Counted from the first letter of the stretch, positions 48,322-61,000 are shown. The stretch: 61,000 bases of DNA from Chrysomallon squamiferum (GCA_012295275.1 CM022679.1:27825664-27886663), one strand, 5' to 3'. Translations and numbers: made by a program. Notes: a model not told the origin generated them from the sequence alone.

Positions 48322-48955
48322 AAAAGCCTTTTTAAACGTTTTTAACAAAACAGCAAAAAATACAACAACGATGTATTTAAAAATAAGCCTTCCCTTTTGA
48401 TCTATTTATTTATTATTATTCGTTTTTAGACAACTCTTTGTATTGTTGTTGCAAACTTGCTACGGCTGTTAACAAGGGTATAGTGGTGCAGTATGTTGAA
48501 AAGGAATACAAAAAAAAAAATTAAATTTAAAAATTTAAAACAATTAAATGAGTAAAAGAAAACATATTCTTCAATACAGATTAGACTATGTTAAATAACA
48601 AACTAACAATCATTGTGCAAAGATCAAATATATACAAAAATAATGTACATCTCCTACCACTTTTTCACAGATTTTCAAAATACGTGATTTATAGACTTCA
48701 GATGTTTCTGCTACTTGTAGTCTCTGCCACCACTAAAACATTTCCCAACTTCGATTTTTAAAAAACATGTTTTGTGGAGAATGAAATAAAAAAAAAAAAA
48801 AAAAAAAGTATTAAAGGTACAACATCCATTAAACTGGTAAGTGTGCTTTCACTTGAAACATATGGGGACTGAATGTGGTTTGCAATGCAAAATAAAGAAA
48901 GTGTTTGAAGGTCAGTGAAGCAACCGCCTGACGTCTGCGCCACAGCTCTCTACGT
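45993..48955. other. AT-rich gene-free DNA
   Basis: Contains a TAC/ACT tract (46257-46300), AAT tracts (47653-47731), GT runs near 47250 and poly-A runs (48290-48320, 48786-48807). No supported exon. Confidence 0.6.
47653..47731. repeat. (AAT)n microsatellite
   Basis: Near-perfect AAT tract of about 26 units. Confidence 0.95.
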
Positions 48956-49095
48956 CTACTACTACTACTGCTGCTATTACTACTACTACTACTGCTGCTA
49001 TTACTACTACTACTACTGCTGCTATTACTACTACTACTACTACTGCTGCTGCTGATACTACTACTACTACTGCTGCTATTACTACTAGTACTATT
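48956..49095. repeat. TAC/TGC trinucleotide higher-order repeat
   Basis: Blocks of ACTACTACTACTGCTGCTATT recur four times or so with small length changes. The poly-Ser frame on the minus strand is an artefact. Confidence 0.85.
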
Positions 49096-49179
49096 ACTAA
49101 ACAAACTGAGAATCTATGTAAAATTCAGAAATAAAAACGATATTTGAATGAAACTAATTATGGTAAAACAACTGAACGA

Positions 49180-49182
49180 TAA

Positions 49183-49229
<47 letters not shown>

Positions 49230-49236
49230 TGATGAA
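49180..49236. repeat. (AAT)n microsatellite
   Basis: AAT tract ending in GATGATGA. Confidence 0.9.
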
Positions 49237-50186
49237 TTTGTTTGGTGCTAATTAATGAAAAGAATGAAATTATTCAATGTGTAAAGAGGAAATCTGACAT
49301 CTCAGTAATACAAGTAACGTGATAAAAGTTGTTTATCCGCACACAGCAAGACTCGTGAAGAAAAAGAAAAAGAAAAGTTAGGAAGAAAAATGAAGATAAA
49401 GAAGAAAAAGAGCGGGAACAAGAAAAAGAAGAAAGAGAAGTAAATGAAGAAACAGAAGATTAATAAAAACAAATAAGAAGAAAATATACAAAAATTATGA
49501 GACCGATGGCAACAAAGAAGAATAAAAAAAATATAATTTAGCGGTGTAGAAGTGCTAATACCGAGGATTTTGGGATAAGACGAGTCACGTGATTTCTCTA
49601 AGCGCTAACATGATGAGTTAAATGAGTTAGATGTGGTATTTTTACATTCAGTTAGATAACTTAAGTACGACACTAAAACAATTTCGCCAAACTGACATTC
49701 ACTAACTCAAACTTTAACTAGGCGCCTACACTTAGTTTCAGATGACTTCATTTGCAAAACTCGATTGCCTTAAATTTATTTCGTTAGACTCCATAGCTGG
49801 CACTTGAAGTAAATTTATAACTAACATTGTTCGTAATATATTTCAGCAAAATGGACGTTTCGAAAGAAAACCGTTACAGTTTGGAATCGATGGCGCTACA
49901 ATTTCTTTTTAAAATCTCGTTTGGAGCAGAAAAGTGTAGACGATTCTGAGATAACTATGAGTAAATAGCGTGGCCCAAACTCGTTTAAAAATAACAAATT
50001 TTCATTTGTTTCTTTTAATGTCATCGCAAACAGTAATTTAAATAATCAGTGACAGGGGACGGGAAATGGTAATTTCTTCAGTGACTGGAGACTGATAACT
50101 TATGTACTTTAAATACTAGAGATTGTTATATATTACAAATTGTGAAATTCCTATCAAAATATATGTAATCGCGCGAGAGACAAACC

Positions 50187-50241
50187 GTGTGTGTGTGTGT
50201 GTGTGTGTGTGTGAGATAGAGAGACAGATAGTCAGACAGAC

Positions 50242-50320
<79 letters not shown>
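50187..50320. repeat. (GT)n then (GA)n microsatellites
   Basis: GT at 50187-50212 and GA at 50246-50320, joined by CAGA/GATA units. Confidence 0.95.
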
Positions 50321-50326
<6 letters not shown>

Positions 50327-50899
50327 AGGAGATAAAGATATCACCAGTCATGTTCGTGGGAGTAGTTGTAGTAGTAAAAGTAATAATAATGATGATGATA
50401 ATGATTATGAATATAATGATGACGATGATGATGATAAAAATAAAGACAATGATGACGATGATAATGAACAGAGGAATAATAATAAGAAAAGAAAACAATA
50501 ACAAAAACTTTAAAATTTTTATTCATCATCTTATCATCACATCGTCATCGTTATCATCTTTGTTGTTATCGTTATAGAAATCCCATGTAAAAAAAAAAAA
50601 AAAAAAAAAAAATAGGATGTTAACTTTTTCTCTTTAAGTGAAAACTGAGGGTGGTGAAATAAAAATTTTAAATACAACTCTTCTTATTTTGAACAACATT
50701 AACCAAAGCTTTTAGTGTGGAGATAAAAAATAACTCCAAATTTTGGGCTATTTAATCAAAATCGTCTTTAGATTACAAAAATATTTTAATATGGCCATGT
50801 TGAAAGTGAATGAAAACTTAATTGCTTTTCCTGCAGCCGAGGCAATAAAGAAATAACAAGTTAGAAGATTTTTTTCTTCTTCTTCTTTATATTACGTGA

Positions 50900-51060
50900 G
50901 CGAAATCAATCGATTATAATTGGCCGCGAAGCAAGTCTATTATTACAGCGACCCCTGACGTCATGTACAGTTAGACATCAGATGGCAAGTCCCGCGTATC
51001 TGACAGTTTAATGGACACTGTGCTTTCACTGAAGTTGTTTTCAGACCACACAATTTGTAA
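50900..51060. promoter_or_regulatory. Island with CRE and E-box
   Basis: A perfect palindromic CRE TGACGTCA (50956-50963) and CAGATGG (about 50980) sit in a short GC-richer island in otherwise AT-rich, gene-free DNA. Confidence 0.3.
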
Positions 51061-52611
51061 TAACGATTTGTAACTGCCTCAGTTTCTAAATTAATACTGT
51101 TAATTAATTAATGTATTTTTACTAGTTAAAACTTTATGTGAGTTACTATGACTACGCGCCTCATACTAAATCATGACATCAACGAAAATACAGATAATTG
51201 AAACAAATGACAAAATCATCATCGGCATCTTGTTCATAAATTATTTTCAAACACTCAGTATTCAATATATTTAAATACTAAATCAGTTTTGTGACTCTCT
51301 GTCTGTCTGTTCGTTTCTTTTGAGTCTGTTCACTGCTCTATCAGTGGCGTGTGCTTTATCGATATTTCCACTACATAAAAAATTAAAATATTTTCTTTCG
51401 TTTATTAATTCATTCACTTTCTTCTGGCAGATTTCTAGGCAGCTATTATCAGCAGCAGCAACAGAATCTGCTGCAACAACAACAACAAAAGGAGAAGCGA
51501 CAATGTAAAAAAAAATAAAAATAAAAAATAAAAATAAAAGAAAAGAAAAAGACGTAAATAAATAAATAAATAAATAAAAACAGATATCAAAATTAATTTA
51601 TTTCACCTTCGTTTTTAAAATTAACTTTGTATGAACGCGCCCAAGTCGTTTCGCAAACAAATATCAAAGTTTAGAAGTGCATCGTGTAATCGCGACTCGA
51701 ACCATTACTTATCTTGTTTAAACTGATTTCTACTGACACCTCTAACACGAGCTTTTCAAACAACAATAATATTGTGAGTAATGGAAAATAAAAGTGAACT
51801 CATGTGGTATATATAATTTATAAGATCAGTGTGATATTTTTAATATCACTAAAAAAAATTCTCCTCCGCAGATTAAAAATGAACTATATTTTATTTCTGT
51901 AACCAACATATCCATTGAAGCACAAACCTTAAAAAAGAAAAACTGATTCGAAAGTTAAATGAAAATTAATAATAATAATAATAATAATAAGAAGAAGAAG
52001 ACGATGATGATGATGAAGAAGAAGAACAACAATAACAACAGTAATAATAATAATAACAACAGCAACAACAATAATAATAAAGAAGATAATTTGCTAGAGT
52101 ACTAGAATCGTTTATGATTCTTTATGAACACTAACTCTTTTGTATACAAATGTTTTAATTATTTTACACGTTGCATGTGTCACGTTATTCCAAACCTATT
52201 TTGTACGACCGTCCGTCTGGCAAATAGTCTGTAACCCAAGTTGTCTTCACAGAGTTAATATGTAGTTAATCACACACGTCTGTTTTATTTTAAATTAAGT
52301 TTGTTTCTTTGATTACTTTTATTGATTTACTCTGATTGTTGTTTTTTCTAAATTCTCTGCTTGTACAAAGGCGATTCTCGAGTTTGTTGTGTGAAAGTGT
52401 GTCGTTGTGGCAGCCGTCGGGAGCCAGGCTGCTTTGTTGTCATAAAACAGAAAATCTGTAACACGAGTACAGCAAGTCAAATATTAGCTTTATTTTATTA
52501 TTCTTCTTCAATATCTGTTTTCTTTTCTCTGTCTTTCTTTCTACGTTTTTTTTCTTTCATTAGTTGTTTATTTTAATTTTCCTTTTCTTGAATCACTGTT
52601 TTATCTTTCGT

Positions 52612-52654
<43 letters not shown>

Positions 52655-53455
52655 CTGTTTATTTCTGTCTGACGTACTGTACAGAATTTTTTTGAATAAT
52701 TTCATACAGATTAAAGCATAAATAATAAAGATCACTGAATTTTTTTTTTAATAAATTAAAATAAAAAAGAAGAACTTTAAGATAAAAGAAAAACTATAGA
52801 AAGAGTTATTGTATTAAAGAAAATAAAATTCTAAAAAATGTACATATTGACTATAAAAATACACGTATTCTAACACAACAAACAACAAAAAAACAACAAA
52901 AAAATAAATAAATAAAAAAATAAAAGAAGAAAAAAGAAAGAAAGAAAATATTTTAATGTTTGATGTTTAAACGTGAGAAAAAAGTAAATGTTATTCTTTG
53001 TACAATATATTAAAATAAATACATTCATTCGATAACATATTAAATATATATTAAGTATGTATCTGCTAGTACTTGCTCATATATATGTATGTACGTATAT
53101 ATTGCGTAATGTATGTATGTGTATATGAGTGTGTGTGTGTGTGTGTGTGTACGTAATGTAATATAAAGTAAATGTTATAAACTTACTTTTCTTACGAAAG
53201 TAATCAAACAAGAATAACCCATACTTTACTACTAATATTATTATTTTTTTATTAATTAATTAATTAATTAATTTAATTTAATTTAATTTATTAGTTAAAA
53301 AAAAAAAATTATTTCATATAAAACTATTTGACACTTTTACCAGTTTATTACAGGTAAATGAACTAAGATTAACAAGCAGCTTCAATAAGTAATCACACAC
53401 TGATTTAGTTTCTACCTGTACGAACGTATAGGTCACGTGATTTGTTATACGTAAT
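51061..53455. other. AT-rich gene-free DNA
   Basis: Holds AAT/GAA/GAT runs (51970-52083), a TTTC tract (52610-52652), AAAT runs near 52905 and GT runs near 53127. No supported exon. Confidence 0.6.
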
Positions 53456-53517
53456 CTCTCAGTCGAGAAATGTCTGCTGTTTCACCTTAATAATTACTTG
53501 ATTCAGATCTGTCTGTC

Positions 53518-53654
<137 letters not shown>

Positions 53655-53737
53655 ATCTCTGTTTCTCCCACTCTGTCTCAGTGTGCGTCTCTCGGAATGT
53701 GCATATAGAAACTGCTGGCATCATTTCCTGACAAGGC

Positions 53738-54020
53738 TGATTAATAACACGGTCTGCTATTTCAAGATCGGCTGATTGATAGCGCCACTGATTAACGGGA
53801 TCCATGCCGCTGCTGGTGAATATCATTTAAAAGTGAACATTGCGTTAACCGCTATTTTATAGCGAGACAAACGGTTACCGGTGATGAAGATCAGGGTTTG
53901 ATGTAACGTTGATTAGACGCGTGTAGAGTCATTTCAGAACACGTCCATGTCCTCCATGTTCTAGTAATCTTTTCTGCTAAATCGAAACCCAGCCAAGTCG
54001 CCATTAGTTTAATATTGATT
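53738..54020. promoter_or_regulatory. Cluster of TGATT (TALE/HOX-type) motifs
   Basis: TGATTAAT (53738), TGATTGAT (53773, the PBX-HOX consensus), TGATTAAC (53789), TGATTAG (53910) and TTGATTTG (about 54015) fall within 280 bp of unusually complex sequence directly after the TC tract. Candidate enhancer; no expression evidence. Confidence 0.35.
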
Positions 54021-54785
54021 TGCAGGAAGAAGAGGGAAAAGAAAAAAGAAAGAAGAACTGTATTTTCTAGTTGTAACCAGCTGTTGAAATTTCATTCTGA
54101 AAGAAAAACGTCACTTACCCATTGTTTTTGATATACATTACAACAGCAAAAACGTATTTCTCGAAACAATAACAGATAAAAAGAATATAAACAACAATAA
54201 CATTAGGAGAAATAAAAGTAAGAAAAAAATAAAACACCAGGACATACTGACTAAGATAATTAAATAATAAAATCAGACTGATATAATCATTCAAATAAAT
54301 AATTTATATTGTTTGCATACTGATGACGTCTGAGAAAAGAAACCCGCTAATGTCATAACAACATTGACTACTAACATAGCAAACATTATTTCATATACAC
54401 CTTCACCTAAACAGTAAGAAAGACATGCGTAAAAACTGGTGGGAAAGGAACATGCAGTATGAAAGCAAATCTAAAAACATTAATCAGGTAAAAATAAAAC
54501 AAAAACAACACACATACCGAAAAAACAAAAAGAAACAACAACAAACAATCAACCAAAATAACAATAACAAGGAAAAAAGAACAAACAATGTAATTGAATT
54601 AAGTGAAGCCATTTTATTTTCTATCCCAAACTTGAGTATGTGCGTGTGCGTGGATGTGTGTGCGTGGATGTGTGTGTGAATGTGTGTGTGTGTATTTGTA
54701 TATAGAGTATTGTTAGTTTCCAAATACCTTGTTACACGCAGCGTCTGCTATTTACTTATTAATTACTTTAATTACCTTCTTAATT

Positions 54786-54824
<39 letters not shown>

Positions 54825-56180
54825 CATTATATTTTGAGTGGACAACGTGTTGGAATGGACATAACCTGTTTATGTTAAATATTGAAGTGACTGAAATAAA
54901 AGTAAAATAAAAGAATTCACGCGTTAAGTTATAGAGTGAGTCAGTTATTGTTTAACTCAGATTAACTCAGATTAACTCAGCACACAGCGCCGCTCAGTGT
55001 TTTCTCCTTTCTCCAGCTTCAGACACAGGGGACTGCAGGATCGAAACCTTTCCTTGGACAACTGTTCTAAAATCTAAACATTTGTCCTGATACAGCCATT
55101 AAACCACTTTTATTTGTTTCGCGATGGAAATTGGATTAAAGGTTAAACTGTGGTCATTTCTGTATTATAAGTATTTTATTCAATTTCAAATACGATAATT
55201 AGATTTGTTTTGGTATGCAAATAATTTAAAAAAAGAAAATTTAATGTAATGTCCAAAACATTCCGAACTAGACAATTTTAAATGTTTTACTGAATAAAAA
55301 ACACAAAGTAGGTTCTGTAGCTCATATAAAGGTATTTTTATAGAAAAAATAACTACTAGGTGTATTCACTAATCTTTACCTAAATGAAAAATATCTAAAA
55401 ATCTATGAATAAAGCTATTACGATGATAATCATAATATGTAGAAATTTAATTTTTGATTTTGTGCATTTAATTTTTATTTTATTCAACATGCATATTTGA
55501 ATTTTAAATTATTTTTATTAGTAAGTTTTTTTCTCCTTTTTTTTTTCTTTTATCAACATGCATGTTTGACTTTTTTAATTATTTTTATTAGGATTCGTAA
55601 AATAGGTTTAGCACATCCTGGGTTTTATTACTTTCTTTTTCCTTATTGCGATATTCGTAAATTTATTTACTGGTATCCGTTTCCTACATTCTGGATATTT
55701 GTGTGTTTCTCAGATGAGGATGAGAGACTCAAATTAATCAGTACAGACAGTCTGATGTGAATAGACACTGCTGAATTTTGCCTAATAAAAATAACCAAAA
55801 GAAGTCCTAAATAATCAAAACATTGCAGTAGGTTATCCAATCAAAAATTTCTAACCCGATCATGTGATTCTGACTGTACTGAATAATACAGTTTTCTCGA
55901 TCTGTCATTGATAACATTAATACAGTTTATTCTGTCACAGAATATCACCTCGTAATTTCTTAATTCTTGAAGTGAGGTATGACTGCGCACAGTTTTAGGA
56001 AGTAGAATAGTTACTCTACGGAAATCTGATTTTTAACAGTAACAACAACAATGCGATAAATAAGCCAAGAATTATAAATAAATACAGAAATACATAATTA
56101 AATAAATAAATAAATAAATGAAAATGTAAACAGAAGACGCTGCTTCTGAAAAGAAACTAATAGTATTTCTAGGAGTGAAA
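54021..56180. other. AT-rich gene-free DNA
   Basis: Contains GT runs near 54640-54695, a TA tract (54790-54822) and a short triplicate of ATTAACTCAG (54950-54980). No supported exon. Confidence 0.6.
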
Positions 56181-56182
56181 GC

Positions 56183-56188
<6 letters not shown>

Positions 56189-56274
<86 letters not shown>
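56189..56274. repeat. (GA)n microsatellite
   Basis: About 43 GA units, followed by ATT and TTG trinucleotide runs to 56432. Confidence 0.95.
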
Positions 56275-56278
<4 letters not shown>

Positions 56279-56499
56279 TTATTATTGTTATTGTTATTAT
56301 TGTTTTCGTCATCATTATTATTATTATTAATTATTGTTGTTGTTGTTGTTACTGTTGTTGTTGTTGTTATTACTATTATTGTTGTTGTTGTTGTTGTTAC
56401 TCTTGTTGTCGTTGTTGTTGCTGCTATTATTAGTCCTGATGTTAAAATGAGTAAAATTATGTAAGACTGACAGGTGTAGGTTATATTTAGAAGATGTTA

Positions 56500-56760
56500 G
56501 TTTTAATGAGAGGTCAACGACCCTGCAGGTAATACTTAGCTAACACCTGCAGATAACAATACCTGTGCAAGCGACACCTTTATTTACACGTGTTTCAACG
56601 ACGTCGTGAGTAACGCCGGTGTCAACGGTGGCTAATTATGCATGCGACACTTCTCTGTAATTAGACGTCGTTACAAAGTAAAAGTCAGTTAATTACAGCA
56701 CTCACAGCGTCATTGTGAGGTCAGCCAGAGAACACGTCGAGTACGATGTCGCAGACACTG
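56500..56760. promoter_or_regulatory. Homeodomain/E-box-rich island
   Basis: AGGTCAACGACC, three CACCTG/CAGGTA E-box words, CACGTG-like ACACGTGT, TAATTATGCAT, TGTAATTAG and GTTAATTAC lie in about 260 bp of complex sequence. Candidate regulatory element by motif density only. Confidence 0.3.
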
Positions 56761-57756
56761 ACATGCACTTATAGAGAGGCACAGAGCAACACTGACAGAA
56801 AGAAAGACAGACAGACAATCTCGAGTAAAAGATATAAATAATAAATTTGTTATGAATTATCAGAGAGCAAAATAAAATTTGTTAATTATATACTCTATAC
56901 TGTTGTTTTATTTATTTATTTTTTATTATTTTATTTTTATTTTTTGCGAGTTCACAATAAAGCTGGAAAAAAAAGAGTCATACTCTCTGTTTTGTTATAT
57001 AATTAATTTAACAAGATACACAAATTAGATAAAACATTCATCTGCAATACAAGTTAACAAAAAAACGTGAATATAAAAAATATATTGTGATGGAAAATTC
57101 TGAGGGTTGTGTTTGCATTAGTAAACTGCAATACTGACAAAAACTAAAATTTCACTTAATCAAGGTTTTAGCTGAATAAAGGAAACAGTTGTTTATGACG
57201 ACATCCAAAACTAAAAGTTTTCATCAAGTCGTTTCACGTGAGAACAAAGTTCCAGTGTTTATTTTAGTTTTGAATTCGCGGCTTGTTGACGCTCACTGCA
57301 CCATTTGAATGTTGCTGTGAAGAAGATGCTAGATGACAACACACTCAAGATGGTGTTAGTTCTAACATTAACGAGACGTCAGCGTACACGAGTGGTAGTC
57401 GATCACGACATGACGTCCACGCGAGTACGTGAAAACGCACTCTGTGAGTCCACACCAACAGTTCAAACTGAGTGTCGTCTGACAATGTCATTATCTGTTA
57501 CAAGAAAAGTATTTCTGCACACAAATCCTCGCCGCTGTTTTACTTCCCTGTTCCCCCCTCCCCAACACGACTCACTCGATATTTAAGTAATAATATTTTT
57601 ATAACTTAGATGTTTGATTCAGAATCTCTGTTTACACTGCTGCTGTACGTGGTCATACAAAGCGATAAAAATAATTATTCTCTTCCGCTTTACAAAGTAA
57701 GGTGGAGTCGGGCACCAAGTCCTGTCGGGTCAAAATGTCGGTGTAATAAATACGGG

Positions 57757-57916
<160 letters not shown>

Positions 57917-58330
57917 AAACCACAAAGAATAAGTGGTGATGGACAACGTTCTATGTTTTATCAAATCTGTTACGTATGAAGGACTTTTATTTCTTAAATA
58001 ACATTTTAGAAAAAAAGAAAGATTGACAGAGATAATTGCCAGTATTGACATTTTCAGGAAAGCATAATTCCGGAATAAAATGAATAAAAAAAAGCTTTTT
58101 AAAATACAAAATATTAAAATATTCCGATGAATCATCGAACTGTATCAGCTGTTTTGTTGATGCTTTATTTGACTTGTATGAAGAGACACTTTTACACCGC
58201 CTGACAAACGACATGAATAAAGTGATTTTATCACGAAGTATGAAACATAAATGTTGTGTTTGTAAAACGATCAAGGAAACAAAGCTGCTTGCATCGACTA
58301 CGAGCGAAATGTGTTTTGTGTGGCAGAGTT

Positions 58331-58568
58331 CGGCCTGCACGAGACCAGTTCAGCCTACACGAGACCAGTTCAGCCTACACGAGACCAGTTCAGCCTACAC
58401 GAGACCAGTTCGGCCTGCACGAGACCAGTTCAGCCTACACGAGACCAGTTCGGCCTACACGAGACCAGTTCAGCCTGCACGAGACCAGTTCAGGCCTGCA
58501 CGAGACCAGTTCAGCCTGCACGAGACCAGAGCGGCCTGCACGAGACCAGTGCGGCCTGCACGAGACAA
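58331..58568. repeat. 20-bp minisatellite (about 12 copies)
   Basis: Unit CAGCCTACACGAGACCAGTT, with CGGCCTGCAC variants and one copy with an extra G. The unit has no stop in any plus-strand frame, so three overlapping open frames arise although 20 is not a multiple of 3. Confidence 0.93.
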
Positions 58569-58597
58569 GTGAAAAGCAGTAAACAGGAGTCCAGCCT

Positions 58598-58640
58598 GCT
58601 GTGATTTGTGAGGCGATCGCTCTAACCATTAAACCAGTTT
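58598..58640 (-). mobile_element. tRNA-like fragment, possible SINE head
   Basis: On the minus strand, TTTAATGGTTAGAGCGATCG followed by CCTCACA has the look of the A-box half of a tRNA-derived element. No B-box is visible downstream, where the 20-bp array begins. Confidence 0.3.
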
Positions 58641-59340
58641 CCAGTGGTTATTGTGTGAAAGGGAGATTATCACAGCAGATCGTTACAAGAGAATCACAGT
58701 AATTGGCGGTGAAAGGCGAGACTCCCAGTACGTATGAGTTAATCACAGTTTTTATATCCACTTACGTCCACGCAGGAACGCCGAGTTCACCGCAAGTCTA
58801 AACCAATATTTTACCAGGCTTTCAACACATCACAAAAAGTGAAAACCGCAGTAAAATGTTTTGTCATGATCTCTGAAATGACTGTGAGGAAGTGAAACTC
58901 TGAACGTGACAATTAAACAAAGATAAATAAACGAAATGAGGGTTAATGGTCGCTGCTTCAGGCCTACATTAAAACAGACGAATGGTTGTCGCTGATTGAA
59001 TCTTTGACTCCGTCCTGCCCATCAATATGTACAGTTAATAATGAAAGAATGTACAGGAGACGTCGTTGTTTACTCTGAAATATCTAGTGCAAACACCAGT
59101 ACGATAAGAATTGATTTCAAGTGAAAGAGACAAACAGGCAGATAGACAGATGGGTGGATGAATTAATATGCGGCCAACAGAACGTAACGAAAGTTAGATG
59201 GATGGATAGATAAATCACAGATAGAGATAAATTTGCATATATATATATATACATGTGAATGTATGTATGTGTGTATGTATTTATGTATGCAGGAATGTAT
59301 TTTAAATGTATTAAAGATTTGAATATTCTCTGTTTTATGT

Positions 59341-59495
59341 ACGTCTGGTTAGATTCTGCACATAGACAATATTCGGGAACGGGACAAAATCCAGTCACGA
59401 ACGCACAAACGTCAGATGCCGCTGACGAGACTCGAACGTATGACACCCTTCGCCCACGCCCCACTGGCAGAAGACAATACCACACGGCCAGCATC
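59341..59495 (-). mobile_element. tRNA-derived SINE candidate
   Basis: On the minus strand, TGGCCGTGTGG (59490-59480) fits a polymerase III A-box and GTTCGAGTCTC (59437-59427) fits a B-box. The spacing of 53 bases suits a tRNA head with a long variable arm. A tRNA-unrelated body follows to about 59341. No target-site duplication or poly-A tail could be defined. It is not a clean tRNA gene, because the acceptor stem does not close. Confidence 0.5.
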
Positions 59496-59946
59496 AAACA
59501 AATCTGCTCAGAGAATAATCATCGCTTCCTGTGAAACCAGCCATTATTTTTGTCTTTCGCCATTTTTCATGCATTTATTGTTTTGGGTAAGTTAGCATTG
59601 GCAGGTAGGTATTTAGGACTGAATACTCTGTTGTCTTATGTATCTATGTGTGTGAGTATATGTATGTGTGTATGTTTGTATGTATGTAAAGATGGATGGC
59701 TGCATTTTCGTTTTGTTTTTGTATATATGATGCATATGTGCATGCGTAGATATGTACATATTGTTTATTTACGTAAAACAATGTAAAATTGCAATTCATT
59801 TAAAAAATAAAGTGTTCTGTGTTTCTAATGTCACCGTTATTACTTGTTTAATATAAAACTAATTTAGTCAACGAAATCATACTTGAACATTTTTAATAGG
59901 TATTTTCACAAGTTAAAATGGTGACAGTAATTTTGTGTTTGGGAAC

Positions 59947-59960
59947 GTTGCCGTGACAAC
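59947..59960. promoter_or_regulatory. X-box (RFX-type) motif
   Basis: GTTGCCGTGACAAC is an imperfect palindrome fitting RYYNYY-N2-RRNRAC. It differs from the vertebrate consensus at one position. Confidence 0.35.
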
Positions 59961-60167
59961 GTGTTTAAGAAGGGATTTTGGCGACAGCTGCACAATGGAA
60001 GATGACAAGATGTGTTATTGATTTTATATGATCTGCCAAGGTCAAATTTAAGAAAAATTAAATTTTTCTGGAAAACATGAAAATAGAGAAACTGAATTTT
60101 TTTTCTTTTAAGTTTTTTTGTTTTACGTGTCAACTTTCTTAGTCACCCTTTCTATCTGTTTTCATTA

Positions 60168-60475
60168 AACAATACATACATACATACATTCATACTTACA
60201 TACATACATATATACACATATACATACATACACACATACATAAACACATACATATATACACATATACATACATACACACATACATACATATATACATACA
60301 TTCATAAATACATTCATACATACATACACACATACATACATACATACATACATACATAGATTCATACAGATTCTGTTAAAAATATATACACACCGATTCA
60401 CATAGATATACACATAGATATACACACATACATACACATATATTCGCATACACATGACACACATAGACACATACA
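60168..60475. repeat. (CATA)n tract
   Basis: About 300 bp of CATA with CACA and TATA variants. The Tyr-Val-Cys-Met frame across it is an artefact. Confidence 0.95.
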
Positions 60476-60639
60476 CATTTGCTCGCCTATAATGAACTTT
60501 TTTTCTGTTTTATTTCTTACATTCAGCTCAGATTTTCTCTTCAGTTTTTGAAATAAGTGTAAAGGTGTTCCAGAATCTGGTGTTTGTCTGTATGTCTGTC
60601 CATCTCTTTCTTCTAAGCGATTGCTTTTCTCGCATGTCT

Positions 60640-61000
60640 GTGATCATCATTATTGTCTTCACCACCACATTACCATGGTCATTTTCATGTACATCGTCTA
60701 CATCATCACCAAATATTATTATCAACATTATCATCATTGCTGTGATCACTTTCCATCATAATCACTAGTTATCATTCTCATCACCATAACTATCATCCTC
60801 ATCATTACCATCATCATCATCATCATCATCACCGTTATCGTTCTTATCATGGACTGGTTCACATCCGGGTCATGTATATGTATGTATGTATCATGTATAT
60901 GTTTATATATAGTGTGTTATTATTATATATTTGTATATATGTATGTATTATGTGTATATTGTGTGTGTACGTACACTGTTAAATGTTAATAAATTTCGGC
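60640..61000. repeat. ATC-rich and TATG-rich simple sequence to the window end
   Basis: CATCATCATC-type trinucleotides at 60640-60835 and TATATGTATG-like runs after 60875. No gene seen. Confidence 0.75.

Noticed and set aside
57305-57586. 93-codon frame in a GC-richer island
   Set aside because: No recognisable domain, no splice partner and no conserved motif. Better explained as non-coding, possibly regulatory DNA.
58174-58604. Three overlapping plus-strand frames rich in TRPVQP / RDQFSLHE
   Set aside because: Produced by the stop-free 20-bp satellite. No start context or homology, and a 20-bp unit shifts frame each copy.
59427-59490. Considered as a functional tRNA gene
   Set aside because: A and B boxes are present but the acceptor stem does not pair and no CCA-adjacent end or T-run terminator follows. 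A SINE head fits better.

Overview
This window is nuclear DNA from an animal. It is AT-rich, carries intron-split genes with GT-AG junctions, and is crowded with microsatellites and minisatellites. The three proteins I can rebuild are metazoan orthologues, two of them ciliary. A recurrent AAGGGAGNTAAT-like motif and overall gene style suggest a lophotrochozoan, perhaps a mollusc, but that is inference and the species is unknown.

Layout. Positions 1-1620 are simple-sequence rich with no gene. FOXJ1 (+) has a TATA/CCAAT promoter near 1670-1780, a probable 5' UTR intron (1992-2532) and coding exons 2549-3022 and 4688-5503 (429 aa). From 5504 to 14300 there is a long 3' UTR or downstream region with four tandem arrays (35-bp, 21-bp, 45-bp, 44-bp), a dispersed four-copy element, two RFX X-box matches and an inverted forkhead pair. 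WBP11 (-) runs from ATG at 20587 to stop at 14568 in 14 coding exons that join without a frame break (605 aa). Its exon 9 / intron 9 junction is amplified into seven copies of a 98-bp unit, giving a ladder of 5' splice sites. B9D1 (+) starts only 445 bp away, head to head, and runs from 21033 to 28831 in six exons (205 aa).

From about 29 kb to 61 kb I find no confident protein gene. This half holds long dinucleotide tracts, further minisatellites (60-bp, 31/30-bp, 65-bp, 26-bp with a higher-order pattern, 20-bp), a tRNA-derived SINE candidate near 59.4 kb, a tRNA-like fragment at 58.6 kb, one tentative two-exon gene start at 33380-33667, and islands of higher-complexity sequence with clustered transcription-factor motifs (bZIP/CRE, TALE-HOX, RUNX/SOX) that look like regulatory DNA.

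How the genes relate. FOXJ1 is the master regulator of motile ciliogenesis, B9D1 is a transition-zone (MKS module) protein and WBP11 is a pre-mRNA splicing factor. A ciliary regulator and a ciliary structural gene therefore sit within 16 kb of each other, with forkhead/RFX-type motifs in B9D1 intron 1 and downstream of FOXJ1. I do not see a bacterial-style operon, a CRISPR array, a virus or a coding transposon.
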